From the NCBI RefSeq assembly GCF_026642255.1, contig NZ_CP113264.1, positions 1,426,001 to 1,490,000 on the forward strand: DNA of 64,000 nucleotides, read 5' to 3'. Numbering within the stretch: position 1 is the stretch's first letter; each line of letters begins with the position of its first letter. A model generated the notes under the pieces. It was not told where the DNA came from and made no database searches. It saw nothing but the letters and a program-made list of their open reading frames with translations. Origin of the DNA: Streptomonospora nanhaiensis. Lineage in GTDB: Bacteria; Actinomycetota; Actinomycetes; Streptosporangiales; Streptosporangiaceae. Positions 54,317-62,043 of this stretch are shown here, piece by piece. The position numbers were made by a program, and so were the translations under genes.

Positions 54317-55216
54317 TCACCGGGTCGCGCCGGTGATCCGTTCCAGGGTCCGCCGCCCCGTGCGGCTCATGGCCGGATTGCTGTACCGGTAGTACCAGAC
54401 CAGCCCCATCGCCTGCTGGAAGGCCCAGGCCCGGCCTCGCTCCCACTCCTGGTCGCCGCTGTCCAGGGCCTCCCTGAACGCGTGCCTCGGCCCGTCGTCG
54501 AGCATGTGCCAGGCACAGACCAGGTCCAGTGCCGGGTCCGCAGGCCCCAGACCGCCGACGTCGAGGCCCCCGGCCAGGCGCCCGTCCCGTACCAGCAGGT
54601 TGCCGGGGATCAGGTCGCCGTGGCACATGAGGTCGGGCTCCCCGCCCCGGGGCAGCTCGCGCATCCCCTCCCAGAGCCCGCGCAGGCGCGGTACGTCCAG
54701 CAGCTCCTCGCTGCGCTCCAGGCACGTGCGCATCCACGCGTCGTGGTCGGCGATCCGGCCGCCGCGACCCGCTCCCCGGAACGTCCGGCCGCGTGTGTCC
54801 ACGGCCCGTGCCCCGCGGACGAACTCGGCCAGGTCCAGGGCGAACCCCGTGCTCCCGCCCGGGTCGAGCCGGTCGGCCGGGGTCCCCGGCAGCCAGGTCT
54901 GCACCGCCCACGGCAGCGGGTACCCCTCCCGCGGCCCCCCGACCGCCACGGGCGCGGGGGTGGCGAACCGTGTGCGCCCGAACAGCTCGCGTGCGGCCGA
55001 GGCCTCCGCCCGCAGCCGGCGGCCGACCTCCCCGGGGTCACCCGGCCGCAGCGGGAAGCGCACCGAGAACCCCTCGCCCAGGCGGAACACGGCGTTGTCC
55101 GTGCCCCCGGGGAGCACGGGCGCGAGCGGCAGCCCGGCCCACTCCGGGAACTCGGCGGCGACGATGCGGGCAGCCGCCTCCGCGGACACCGCGACCTGGC
55201 CCTCGTGCATGTCCAT
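54317..55216 (-). CDS. Aminoglycoside-phosphotransferase-family kinase
   Basis: 299-residue protein with the APH/choline-kinase fold. PGGTDNAVFRLGEGFSVRFPL is the N-lobe nucleotide-binding region; the catalytic loop is MCHGDLIPGNLLVRDG and the metal-binding motif LDVGGLGPADPALDLVCAW. Such proteins phosphorylate small molecules such as aminoglycosides, macrolides or metabolites; the substrate is unknown and resistance should not be assumed. ATG 55216 has CAGACT ending six bases upstream, consistent with a leaderless start. Confidence 0.85.
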   Translation of the reverse strand: MDMHEGQVAVSAEAAARIVAAEFPEWAGLPLAPVLPGGTDNAVFRLGEGFSVRFPLRPGDPGEVGRRLRAEASAARELFGRTRFATPAPVAVGGPREGYPLPWAVQTWLPGTPADRLDPGGSTGFALDLAEFVRGARAVDTRGRTFRGAGRGGRIADHDAWMRTCLERSEELLDVPRLRGLWEGMRELPRGGEPDLMCHGDLIPGNLLVRDGRLAGGLDVGGLGPADPALDLVCAWHMLDDGPRHAFREALDSGDQEWERGRAWAFQQAMGLVWYYRYSNPAMSRTGRRTLERITGATR

Positions 55217-55435
55217 CGACCCAGTCTGGCCGCCCCCCGCCCGGCGGCGCACCCCGTTTTCCGGCAGGTCCGACCGTCCCGCGGATGTCCTCCTGGGCCG
55301 CTCCGCCGTCCGCCGAACGCCGGAACCCCCGGTGGGTTCGACGAGCCGACCGGGGACACAGGACGCATCCCGGACCTCGGCCCGGCCGGGCGCCCGGCCC
55401 TGCCTGTTCACAGGGGGCCGGGGGCGGCGGACGCC

Positions 55436-55645
55436 TCAGGCGCGGTCGTGCTGCTCCGACCGCCGGTGCGCCTTCCACGCCCGGTGGAGTCCGCGCCGGC
55501 GCTCGTACTCCTTCTTCGCCCGGTGCTGCGGATCGGTTTCGAGGGTCTGGGACGCCGGGCCCATGACGTGCAGGAGCGCGTAGTTGATACGGAATCCCGT
55601 CCTGTACAGCAACGAGAACGAGTCCTTCCCACGCGGCTTGTCCAT
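55436..55645 (-). CDS. Small basic protein, unknown function
   Basis: 69-residue protein starting MDKPRGKDSFSLLYRTGFRINYALL and ending in a charged helix (HRAKKEYERRRGLHRAWKAHRRSEQH). There is no signal peptide or clear membrane segment. Codon use is ordinary for the strain, and ATG 55645 has GAGGTGG upstream. No family is recognised; the coherent helical C-terminus makes it likely to be a real gene rather than a chance frame. Confidence 0.55.
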   Translation of the reverse strand: MDKPRGKDSFSLLYRTGFRINYALLHVMGPASQTLETDPQHRAKKEYERRRGLHRAWKAHRRSEQHDRA

Positions 55646-56032
55646 GGCCGTCCACCTCACCGTTCGCCGGGATCGCGGACGTACGCCGCGAGAGTGCAGT
55701 CGAGCAGAGAACCCATCACCGCGAAGATCCGCGGCCTTCCCCGCTCAGCAGCGTATCCGCCCGCTTTTCGCCCTCCCGGTCGGCCCGCCCTACACGGGGC
55801 CTCGCCCCGGGCCCGGCGTCTGACACGGGGACGACATCTCCCGGGCCGCGCTGCGGCGGCGTCCCGTTCCGGCCGCGAGGTCGGACGTGAAGGTGCGCCC
55901 GGCCGGGCTGGACCGTGTGACGACGCCTTCGCCTGGGACGCCCGCCGGACGGTGTTCCCGGACGTGGCCGAGGTCACCGGCGTACTGCTGCGAGCAATCC
56001 CGGCTCGGGGTGAGTTCGACCGACCGGTGCCG
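55646..56032. other. Gene-free stretch, 387 bp
   Basis: I see no supported coding region here. Several short frames exist on both strands, but none has both a ribosome-binding site and recognisable sequence. The right half (about 55880-56030) has coding-like composition on the plus strand (DDAFAWDARRTVFPDVAEV) without a start and could be a gene remnant. Confidence 0.4.
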
Positions 56033-56734
56033 CTAGGTATCGGACATCACGAGTTCCAGCTCGCCAGGGGGCGACTCCCTCGCGGTGTACAGGGGACCAC
56101 GGATATCCGCGCAGGGACCGAAACGGATCCAGGCCAGCTCCTGCGCCCGGCGACGGTCGAGTGCGAGCAGACTGCGCACGCCCGGCGCGAACGCCGCCGG
56201 CCTGCGCCGGGTGGCCGCGCGCAGCCGTCGCCAGCGCCGCGAATGCGCCCGGTGGCTGCGCTCGGTCACCCGCCGCCCCCGGGCGTCTTGCCCGTGCCGG
56301 GCCTCCTGCGGGGTGGCGTCGATCATCACCACGTGCATCTCGTACCGGCGGAGCCGGCAGAGCAGGGCGAGCAGCACGCGGACCGGGGTGCGGGTCCCGC
56401 ACTCGTGCAGCACCACCGGGCCGCCGCGCAGCGCCGCGGCCACCCGGACCAGGTGCAGTACGTGCACCACCCAGCGCCACAGCGGGTAGGGAATCCGGCC
56501 GAGCAAAGGTCCCAGCCGGTACCGCGACTGCAGCGAGTCGATCACCCGCACACCCTCCGCGGTGAGCACGGTCCGCTCCTCGTTCTCGCGGAGTCCGAAC
56601 AGCCGCCGCAGCAGGGTGCTCTTCCCGGCCCCGGGCACCCCGGAGACCAGGACGAGCGACCGCCGGGGATAGACCATGCCGCGCACCGTCGCGTCATTCA
56701 CCGCAGATACGTACCGCGCCAGCCCTTGGAACAT
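56033..56734 (-). CDS. P-loop ATPase/kinase-like protein (zeta-toxin-like fold)
   Basis: 233-residue protein. Walker A is SGVPGAGKSTLLRRLFG near residue 33. The following text (NEERTVLTAEGVRVIDSLQSRYR, PVVLHECGTRTPVRVLLALLCRLRRYEMHVVMIDATPQEA) fits a small P-loop kinase such as the AAA_33/zeta-toxin group: a strand ending VVMIDATPQEA followed by an Arg-rich lid (GRRVTERSHRAHSRRWRRL). Phosphorylated substrate unknown. ATG 56734 is the first codon before the conserved part; GGAGG is 11 bases upstream, rather far. It might start at a nearby alternative codon. Confidence 0.72.
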   Translation of the reverse strand: MFQGLARYVSAVNDATVRGMVYPRRSLVLVSGVPGAGKSTLLRRLFGLRENEERTVLTAEGVRVIDSLQSRYRLGPLLGRIPYPLWRWVVHVLHLVRVAAALRGGPVVLHECGTRTPVRVLLALLCRLRRYEMHVVMIDATPQEARHGQDARGRRVTERSHRAHSRRWRRLRAATRRRPAAFAPGVRSLLALDRRRAQELAWIRFGPCADIRGPLYTARESPPGELELVMSDT

Positions 56735-56950
56735 CTTCGGCAGCTCCTCCGACCTTCGCGCCGGTGAGGCGCGGCTCCGCAGCGGCAGCGTCACCTATGT
56801 CATTGACGCTACCGGGCATCGACGAATCCGAACAACGCAGAACTCCCCACTGCGGCGCGTGCCGGGATCGCCTCCCGTCACTCATGGCGTTTGCGATTGC
56901 CTTGGACACTCGGTCCAGGCCTGGAGGCCTGACCAGCCGACACATGAAGA

Positions 56951-56982
56951 AGCCCCGGAGACGCTCTGAAGAGGTTTCCGGG
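56951..56982 (-). terminator. Probable terminator of the XRE/DUF397 operon
   Basis: Imperfect stem of about nine pairs (AGCCCCGGAGAC against GTTTCCGGG) around an AT-richer loop, ~80 bp beyond the DUF397 stop on the minus strand, with a short T-rich run after it in that direction. Confidence 0.4.
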
Positions 56983-57062
56983 ACCGCTTGTTCCGGTTAG
57001 TGCGCGCTTGTGCTTGATTTCCGCTTGGACGGAGTCGGCCTAGGAGGGTTAGACACCTCAGC

Positions 57063-57242
57063 TCAAAGCTGGTCGGCACGTACCCCGGCCAGCAGTCCGG
57101 CCCACTGGTCGGCGGGGAATTCCAGGTGGCCCGCTTCCCGGTTCTGGGTGTCTCGTACCAGGGCGCCCGTGGCCAGCTCGCGGACCTCTACGCAGTTGCC
57201 CCCGGTGTTGCTGTAGGTGCTCTTGTGCCAGTCGGTGTTCAT
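57063..57242 (-). CDS. DUF397 family protein
   Basis: 59-residue protein: MNTDWHKSTYSNTGGNCVEV, then RELATGALVRDTQNREAGHL and EFPADQWAGLLAGVRADQL. This is the complete DUF397 pattern (W-x-K-S-x-x-S, G-x-x-C-V-E-V, V-R-D-S/T). These proteins nearly always follow an XRE/DUF5753 regulator in actinomycetes and may act as its partner or antitoxin-like companion. The ATG overlaps the regulator's stop codon (ATGA). The N-terminal SYSG-like motif is slightly changed here to TYSN. Confidence 0.92.
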   Translation of the reverse strand: MNTDWHKSTYSNTGGNCVEVRELATGALVRDTQNREAGHLEFPADQWAGLLAGVRADQL

Positions 57243-58000
57243 GCGAGTTCCTTCAAGGCTTGGAGGGAGAGCCGGGCGGGGAGTGCCTCCGCCATCGCCG
57301 CCGTGACCAGTGCGGCGAGTCTGTCATTGCGGTCGGCGTCGTAGATGACGTTACCGTCCATGTGATCGCTGGAAATAACGGTCTCCCCCGAATCCAGACG
57401 GAACACCAGCACCGGCGACGTGACACTCAGCAGGATCGACCCCTCCGGGACCAGGTGGATACGGACCCGCCCCTGTTCGACCAGCTCGACCAGGTGGCGC
57501 GCCTGCTCGGCGCGTGCCGCATCGTCGAAGCCGGTGATCCCGTACACGGGGAAGACCGCGGTGATGCGCAGCTCGGGCAGTTGGCCCAGCCGCTGCGTGC
57601 GGATCTGCGCCAGCCGCGCGATCTCCGCATCCGAGGCGGCCGGGTGCCAGGCCCGGAACACCGCCCCCGCGTACAGGGAACTTTGCAGGTACCCGGGCAC
57701 CAGGGCAGGGGAGGCGGCCTGGACATGCCGGGCCCGTGGCTCGATGTTCATGAGCGGCCGTGCCCACTCCGGTGTGGACTTGCCGGACTTGGCCATCCGC
57801 CACGCGGAGATGACCTTGCCCTCGGCGTCCAGGAGCCGGTCCAACTGCTCGGCGGTCTCCCGGAACGGCAGCGCGTGCCCGCACACCCACCGGGACACCG
57901 ATGCGGCCGAGCACCCCAGGTGGCCGGCCAGCTGTTGCTGGGTCAGCCCCGCAAGTTCGCGATAGGTGGTGAGCACTTCATGAAAGAGGGGTTCGCTCAT
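57239..58000 (-). CDS. XRE-family regulator with DUF5753
   Basis: 253-residue regulator. The helix-turn-helix is LAGLTQQQLAGHLGCSAASVSRWVCGHALPF near the N-terminus; the remainder is the DUF5753 effector domain (VPGYLQSSLYAGAVFRAWHP, TGFDDAARAEQARHLVELVEQGRVRIHLVPEGS). These pairs with DUF397 are abundant in actinomycetes, some linked to morphogenesis. Start ATG 58000 is chosen over an ATG six codons upstream because TAATAT (58013-58008) ends seven bases before it, an excellent leaderless -10. Confidence 0.92.
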   Translation of the reverse strand: MSEPLFHEVLTTYRELAGLTQQQLAGHLGCSAASVSRWVCGHALPFRETAEQLDRLLDAEGKVISAWRMAKSGKSTPEWARPLMNIEPRARHVQAASPALVPGYLQSSLYAGAVFRAWHPAASDAEIARLAQIRTQRLGQLPELRITAVFPVYGITGFDDAARAEQARHLVELVEQGRVRIHLVPEGSILLSVTSPVLVFRLDSGETVISSDHMDGNVIYDADRNDRLAALVTAAMAEALPARLSLQALKELA

Positions 58001-58098
58001 ACGCGTGATATTACGCACGGCTCCCGCATGCTGTCAGGAAGTTACGAGAAAGGCGCACGTGCTGAGGTAAGGGAGCCTGTTCGGGCCACGCTGGCGTC

Positions 58099-58383
58099 AT
58101 GGAACTTGAAGACGAACGCGTCATCTCTCTGCGGGACCTTCAGAACGCCTTGGCCGCCCGGCAACTGGACAGCAGGCTCGCCGTCACCGTGTACCGGGGC
58201 GAGTTGACCCCGACCCTGTGCTGTGACCCGTACTTGGGTCAGGCCGCCGTGCGGGTCCAGGACGAGCAGTACACGTTCCTCGGCATCACCACCCCCCGGG
58301 TACAGGTGCCCGTCACCGAACCGGCGGAGTGCGTCGACCGGCTGGTCGGGGAACGTGCCGGGCGCATCAGCGGGTCGTCATGA
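58099..58383 (+). CDS. Conserved-looking small protein, unknown
   Basis: 94-residue protein, MELEDERVISLRDLQNALAA..., ending in GERAGRISGSS. It has mixed alpha/beta character with Cys-Cys at CCDPYLGQ and no signal peptide. CACGCT ends six bases before ATG 58099 without a Shine-Dalgarno, so it is probably leaderless. Its stop overlaps the ATG of the sigma-like gene (ATGA), so both are produced together and probably function together. Confidence 0.65.
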   Translation: MELEDERVISLRDLQNALAARQLDSRLAVTVYRGELTPTLCCDPYLGQAAVRVQDEQYTFLGITTPRVQVPVTEPAECVDRLVGERAGRISGSS

Positions 58384-59333
58384 GTAGGTCCGACCTCAGC
58401 ACCCTCCACCCACGGCGGGGGGACCGGTTCCGAAGGAGCACCGCCCCGCACGGGTCGAGTGAGTTCGGTCCGTTGCTGCCGCCGCCGCGCGCCGATGACC
58501 CGGTGGGGCACGGGTACACGGCCTTCCAGGTGGTGCGGTTGGCGGTGTGGGCGGCCCGGGAGTGCCGCTGGGTGGATGCCATGGATCCGGTGCACCGTGC
58601 GGAGACCGCGTGGGAGGCCATCGCCGAGCACCTCCACCTTGCCCCCGAGCGGCCCCAGGAGACGGAGTTGATCGCCGTCGGGTGGAAGGCGATGAAGGCC
58701 CAGCACTACCAGGACCTGAAGGTCCGCGGCCTGGGCGGCAAGGACAAGGCCCTGCTGTCCCGGGCGTTCGTGCGCTACTGGACCAGCGCCTCGGCGCCGG
58801 CGCACTCCCACGAGGACCAGATCGTCGACCGCCTCGCCCTGGCGCAGATCTGGACCGCGCTGAAACCCGCGCACAGGGAGGTGCTCACCGCCCTGGCCGA
58901 ACACGACGACCGGCGCCGCGCCGAACGCTCCCTGAACATGGACCCGGTCACGTTCACGCGGGTGCTGGGCCGGGCCCGGCGGGCGTTTTTGGCGCTGTGG
59001 CACGAGGGTGAGACCCCGTCCCCGCTGTGGGGCTACGACCGCTCCGGGGCGCGGCACCAGAACGTGATGTACCTGGTCCGGTTGCGCAAGCGCCGAGCGT
59101 TGCAGCGTAAGGCCGATGGGCATGTCCGCCGCTACGGGCACCGCCCGCCCCGGGATCTGGGGGTGCCCGACGCCGAACTGCTGGCGCGGCACGAGGAGGG
59201 GGAGAGCTACGCGGCTCTGGCGGAGTCCTTCGGTGCCAGCCGTGCGCTGATCGCGTCCCGGGTGACCAAGACCCGAGCCCGGATGGAGGAACAGACCGCT
59301 GGTGGTGGGCCCGGGGTGTCGGCCCACGGATGA
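58380..59333 (+). CDS. Sigma-factor-like / double-HTH regulatory protein
   Basis: 317-residue protein. Residues ~45-140 resemble a sigma-70 region-2-like helical bundle (AFQVVRLAVWAARECRWVDAMD...AFVRYWTSAS). Next comes a region-4-like segment (DRLALAQIWTALKPAHREVLTALAEHDDRRRAERSLNMDPVTFTRVLGRARRAFLALW), and a second helix-turn-helix near the C-terminus (LLARHEEGESYAALAESFGASRALIASRVTKTRARM). Whether it directs RNA polymerase or only binds DNA is unclear. Proteins of this shape are found on actinomycete integrative elements. The start overlaps the preceding stop. Confidence 0.65.
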   Translation: MSRSDLSTLHPRRGDRFRRSTAPHGSSEFGPLLPPPRADDPVGHGYTAFQVVRLAVWAARECRWVDAMDPVHRAETAWEAIAEHLHLAPERPQETELIAVGWKAMKAQHYQDLKVRGLGGKDKALLSRAFVRYWTSASAPAHSHEDQIVDRLALAQIWTALKPAHREVLTALAEHDDRRRAERSLNMDPVTFTRVLGRARRAFLALWHEGETPSPLWGYDRSGARHQNVMYLVRLRKRRALQRKADGHVRRYGHRPPRDLGVPDAELLARHEEGESYAALAESFGASRALIASRVTKTRARMEEQTAGGGPGVSAHG

Positions 59334-59535
59334 CGAAAACCTGCGCGTACGCCGGATTTCGGCCGAGGGTTGAACCACCTCGCGAGGCAGAGCGACCATC
59401 GACCAGCCCAGGGAACCGCGCCTGACCACTGGCGACAGCAGGAGAACCCTGAGCGGGCCCGGGCGGGGAGCGCAGCCCTTCGGGCCAGAAGCACCCGCAG
59501 GAGAAGCCGCTTCGAGAACGGAAAGAACAACAGGT

Positions 59536-59568
59536 GCCCCGACCGGTGCTGGAACACCGGACCGGGGC
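59536..59568 (+). promoter_or_regulatory. Hairpin upstream of the 59602 gene
   Basis: GCCCCG-A-CCGGTG, loop CTGGAA, CACCGG-A-CCGGGGC: two stacked stems with a small internal loop, 34 bp before the GTG start at 59602 and 200 bp after the sigma-like gene. It could terminate the upstream transcript or structure the leader. The rest of 59334-59535 holds no recognised feature. Confidence 0.4.
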
Positions 59569-59601
59569 GTGATCACCACCTGAACCAACCAGGAGGAGAC
59601 C

Positions 59602-60114
59602 GTGGAACACCCTACTACCGGCCGTCACCGGCGGCCCTGCGACAGCATGGCGGGGCGAGTGTGGGCACTGACCGCCGCGCTTCTGGCCACTGCCTTGGCC
59701 GCACTCTTCAGCCCTCGGCCGGCCCCGTTGCCTCGCCGGGTCCCGCGCGCGCTGCCGACAGCTCCCCCGCCCGCCATCACCTCCAGGCAAGGTGATCTGC
59801 TCGCCGAACGTTCCGGCTTCCCTGTCCCGGACACCTGGACCACTGGAGCCTTGACTGCGTCGGCCCGCCAGGAGCAGGCCTACCGCGACCACTCGGCTTC
59901 GTTCCAGGAGGGGGGCAGGTTGGACGCCGATCCCGACCTGATCGCTGGAGCCTTGGTGCGCCCCTACCTCGACCTCACGGGTGTTCCGAGCCCCCGTCCG
60001 ACTGGCCCAGAGGACTGTCCGGCCTCACCATCAATCGCAGTCCCGGAAGTGGCTGAGGACGAGTTCGCTGAGCTGACCGACCGCATCCGCGCCTATCTGG
60101 CGCTGCGGAGCTGA
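59602..60114 (+). CDS. Membrane-anchored or secreted protein, unknown function
   Basis: 170-residue protein. A polar N-terminus (~20 residues) precedes a single hydrophobic segment (VWALTAALLATALAALF) and a Pro-rich linker; the rest is soluble and acidic with no recognised domain. It is predicted to face outside as a signal-anchored protein. GTG 59602 has AGGAGGAG five bases upstream. A strong terminator follows at 60220. Its neighbours are the sigma-like regulator and the secreted toxin candidate. Confidence 0.6.
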   Translation: MEHPTTGRHRRPCDSMAGRVWALTAALLATALAALFSPRPAPLPRRVPRALPTAPPPAITSRQGDLLAERSGFPVPDTWTTGALTASARQEQAYRDHSASFQEGGRLDADPDLIAGALVRPYLDLTGVPSPRPTGPEDCPASPSIAVPEVAEDEFAELTDRIRAYLALRS

Positions 60115-60219
60115 GGAAACCGCGAACAGCCGGGGGCATTCTCTCCTGCGGGAGGGAGGGCGCCGGTTCCGGCCGGGTAGTGGGACGGGGGAGCACATCA
60201 GGAACACCTGAACACCCTG

Positions 60220-60267
60220 AGCCCCGGGCCACGCGACGGGTCGACCCGTCCTGGCCTGGGGCTTTCT
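60220..60267 (+). terminator. Rho-independent terminator with T-tract
   Basis: Outer stem AGCCCCGGGCCA (60220-60231) against TGGCCTGGGGCT (60252-60263) with one mismatch, inner stem GACGGG-TCGA-CCCGTC, then TTTCTCGT. It ends the 59602 transcript. The remaining bases to 60520 are increasingly AT-rich (about 60385 onward) and probably hold the promoter of the next gene. Confidence 0.7.
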
Positions 60268-60520
60268 CGTGGGCGGAGCCGGTCGACCATCGGATCAAAG
60301 GTCCGCTGGGCTGTTCCGTGTTCTGCGGTCGCCACCACTCCGTTTTCTTCTGAAAGCGGTGGCGAGGTCGCCTTTCAGGTGGTCTGGTCATGTGTCTCTG
60401 GGGTGGGAATAAACCCTATGAAGGAAAAATGCTGTCATGCACGCAAGGTTGCACGTCTCGCGAAGCTGGTTTTCTTGTCGTCGGATTGTGGAATGAAATT
60501 GGTGTGCTTTCGTTAGTCGG

Positions 60521-61102
60521 ATGCGGGATATGAGGAGTTCGTCCAAAATTCTCAAGAAGGTCCCCGGTGTGCTTGCTGCCCTGATGGTACTCATTCTCCT
60601 TGGCCCAATGCCGCAGGCTCATGCCGAACATGTTCTGCCGCTGGTCGCGGCCGAGGGCTACTATGCGGAGATCAACGGGGTCGAGTACCGGCCATCGCAG
60701 GAGCGTTCTCAGACATGGGCGGCCTGTGGGGTGCAGGACGACAACCACAAGCTTGTCCGTACTTTCACTAAAAACGGTGGTCCATCCGGGCAAAGCGCTT
60801 ATCTCAAGTGCGGGTCGTCGGGTTGGGGTTATCGACACATTCAGGACAGGCATATGGGTGACTGGAACAACATCGCCGTTCAGATAGGCGACAACTGGAG
60901 GTCGTTCGCTGACTTCGCGATCGAGCAAATTCTGATCGCGCCTGAATCCGCTACCTACAAGTCCGGGAACGACACCTATGCTTTCACGGCGCCAGTGCAG
61001 ATCCGAGACAGTGACGGAAACGTTGTCAGTACTTACCGGCCTTTGGTCTCCGTTGCCAACGAGTCACGCAACATCATCACTGCCTACCCCCGGCGCGGGT
61101 AG
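60521..61102 (+). CDS. Secreted protein resembling a BECR-fold ribonuclease toxin
   Basis: 193-residue protein with a signal peptide (hydrophobic VLAALMVLILLGPM, cleavage near AHA-EH). The mature C-terminal half shows GYRHIQDRHMGDW, FADFAIEQILIAP, DSDGNVVSTYRPLVSV and a terminal IITAYP, a pattern shared with colicin/EndoU-like (BECR) RNase toxin domains in polymorphic toxins, where the first His pair is near the active site. This assignment is from pattern memory, not a search. Base composition is clearly lower in GC than most of the window, suggesting transfer. ATG 60530 is an alternative start. The 119-residue gene 14 bp downstream may be the immunity gene. Confidence 0.6.
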   Translation: MRDMRSSSKILKKVPGVLAALMVLILLGPMPQAHAEHVLPLVAAEGYYAEINGVEYRPSQERSQTWAACGVQDDNHKLVRTFTKNGGPSGQSAYLKCGSSGWGYRHIQDRHMGDWNNIAVQIGDNWRSFADFAIEQILIAPESATYKSGNDTYAFTAPVQIRDSDGNVVSTYRPLVSVANESRNIITAYPRRG

Positions 61103-61116
61103 GCGCTGGAGGGCTT

Positions 61117-61476
61117 ATGGACGACACATACCTGTTCACCGAACTCGTGCACCGTCTCAACCTGGATGACGGCTCAGCCGATGAGGCCACCCACCGGAGA
61201 GGTGTTCTGCTTCGCCGGTGGCAGGGCCGTGACCTGAACCCGCCGTACATGCTGCATGTGGACCCGCCGACGCTGGGAGAGCACCTGCGGTCCATGGAGG
61301 GCATCAGTGAACTATTCCCCGGCGCTGCTCCTGAGATCGGTGCGCTGCGGCTGTTTCTCGTCCACATCGAGGAGGCCGTCGAGACCGCTCCGCAGGGCCA
61401 TCAGCACTTGGTGATCGGTCCGGCCGGGGTGTACGCGCAGCCAGATGCTCCCCCGCGGACCGATCGCGGCGTTTAA
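61117..61476 (+). CDS. Small acidic protein, candidate immunity partner
   Basis: 119-residue soluble protein (MDDTYLFTELVHRLNLDDGS...), acidic, with no signal peptide, so it would stay in the cytoplasm. It starts 14 bp after the secreted toxin candidate in the same direction, with GGAGGG ahead of the ATG. That arrangement is typical of toxin/immunity pairs, but an immunity role is only inferred. No family is recognised. Confidence 0.55.
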   Translation: MDDTYLFTELVHRLNLDDGSADEATHRRGVLLRRWQGRDLNPPYMLHVDPPTLGEHLRSMEGISELFPGAAPEIGALRLFLVHIEEAVETAPQGHQHLVIGPAGVYAQPDAPPRTDRGV

Positions 61477-61918
61477 CGCAGGGCTGGCATCTTCCGTTCT
61501 GCGTTACGGCGGTGTCTCGCGCTGGCCGCGGAGCCGGGCGTGAAGGTGGTGCGAACGAGTTGATGCACACGACCACGCTTTCAGGACACCTACAGGCCGA
61601 TGCTCCCTGAGGTGACAGAAGCGGTGGTGTGAACGACCGCAAGTTATGTCCGGAGCGGTGCCCATGCCGGGGCCCTTGGGTTGGCACGCTCGGGAACCCC
61701 TTGACGTGTGGTGTTTGGGGCGGACATGGCCGGTGGGCTATGTTCGCCCCCGTGCGGTGTCAGGGCACTACCAGGGCGCTGGTGGGCGGACACAGGGCCG
61801 CCCCAGGCCGGCTCCACACAGTCACGGGACGGCAAAGTGCTCCGGGAGGTGGATCCCCACCTGCACTCACCTTGTACTGCGGAGCACACCAGGAGCACGC
61901 ATGGGCCCCGAACACGAC
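61477..61918. other. Gene-free stretch before the tRNA gene
   Basis: About 440 bp with no supported gene. Composition is mixed, with short frames on both strands lacking ribosome-binding sites. No integrase, transposase fragment or copy of the tRNA 3' end was seen. Confidence 0.4.
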
Positions 61919-61940
61919 GAGGACCCCTCGCGGAGTCCTC
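61919..61940 (-). terminator. Hairpin downstream of tRNA-Arg
   Basis: In the minus-strand RNA, GAGGACTCC, a GCGA tetraloop and GGGGTCCTC form a nine-pair stem with one G-U pair, 28 nt after the tRNA CCA end. Confidence 0.6.
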
Positions 61941-61967
61941 GAACACCCCGTATGACCTGGGGTTTTG

Positions 61968-62043
61968 TGGCGCACCCGGCAGGATTCGAACCTGCGGCCA
62001 TCGGATTAGAAGTCCGGTGCTCTATCCACTGAGCTACGGGTGC
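61968..62043 (-). tRNA. tRNA-Arg (anticodon UCU), CCA encoded
   Basis: On the minus strand: acceptor GCACCCG (62043-62037) pairs with CGGGTGC; D-stem GCTC/GAGC; anticodon loop CTTCTAA giving UCU; T-arm GCAGG-TTCGAAT-CCTGC; discriminator G followed by encoded CCA (61970-61968). The anticodon reads AGA, a rare codon in this GC-rich genome. One C-A mismatch is at the base of the anticodon stem. Confidence 0.97.

Noticed and set aside
54317..55216. Antibiotic resistance gene (aminoglycoside phosphotransferase)
   Set aside because: The fold is right, but family membership alone does not show resistance; the gene has no resistance context, so only a kinase-family call is made.
55880..56032. Plus-strand gene fragment (DDAFAWDARRTVFPDVAEV)
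   Set aside because: Coding-like text but no start codon with a ribosome-binding site, and the frame continues as antisense of the P-loop gene. I could not assign it to a family, so it is only mentioned as a possible remnant.
56795..62043. Integrative element with att sites at tRNA-Arg
   Set aside because: I looked for a second copy of the tRNA 3' portion (around GGATTCGAAC) and for an integrase or excisionase and found neither inside the window; only compositional and gene-content hints remain.
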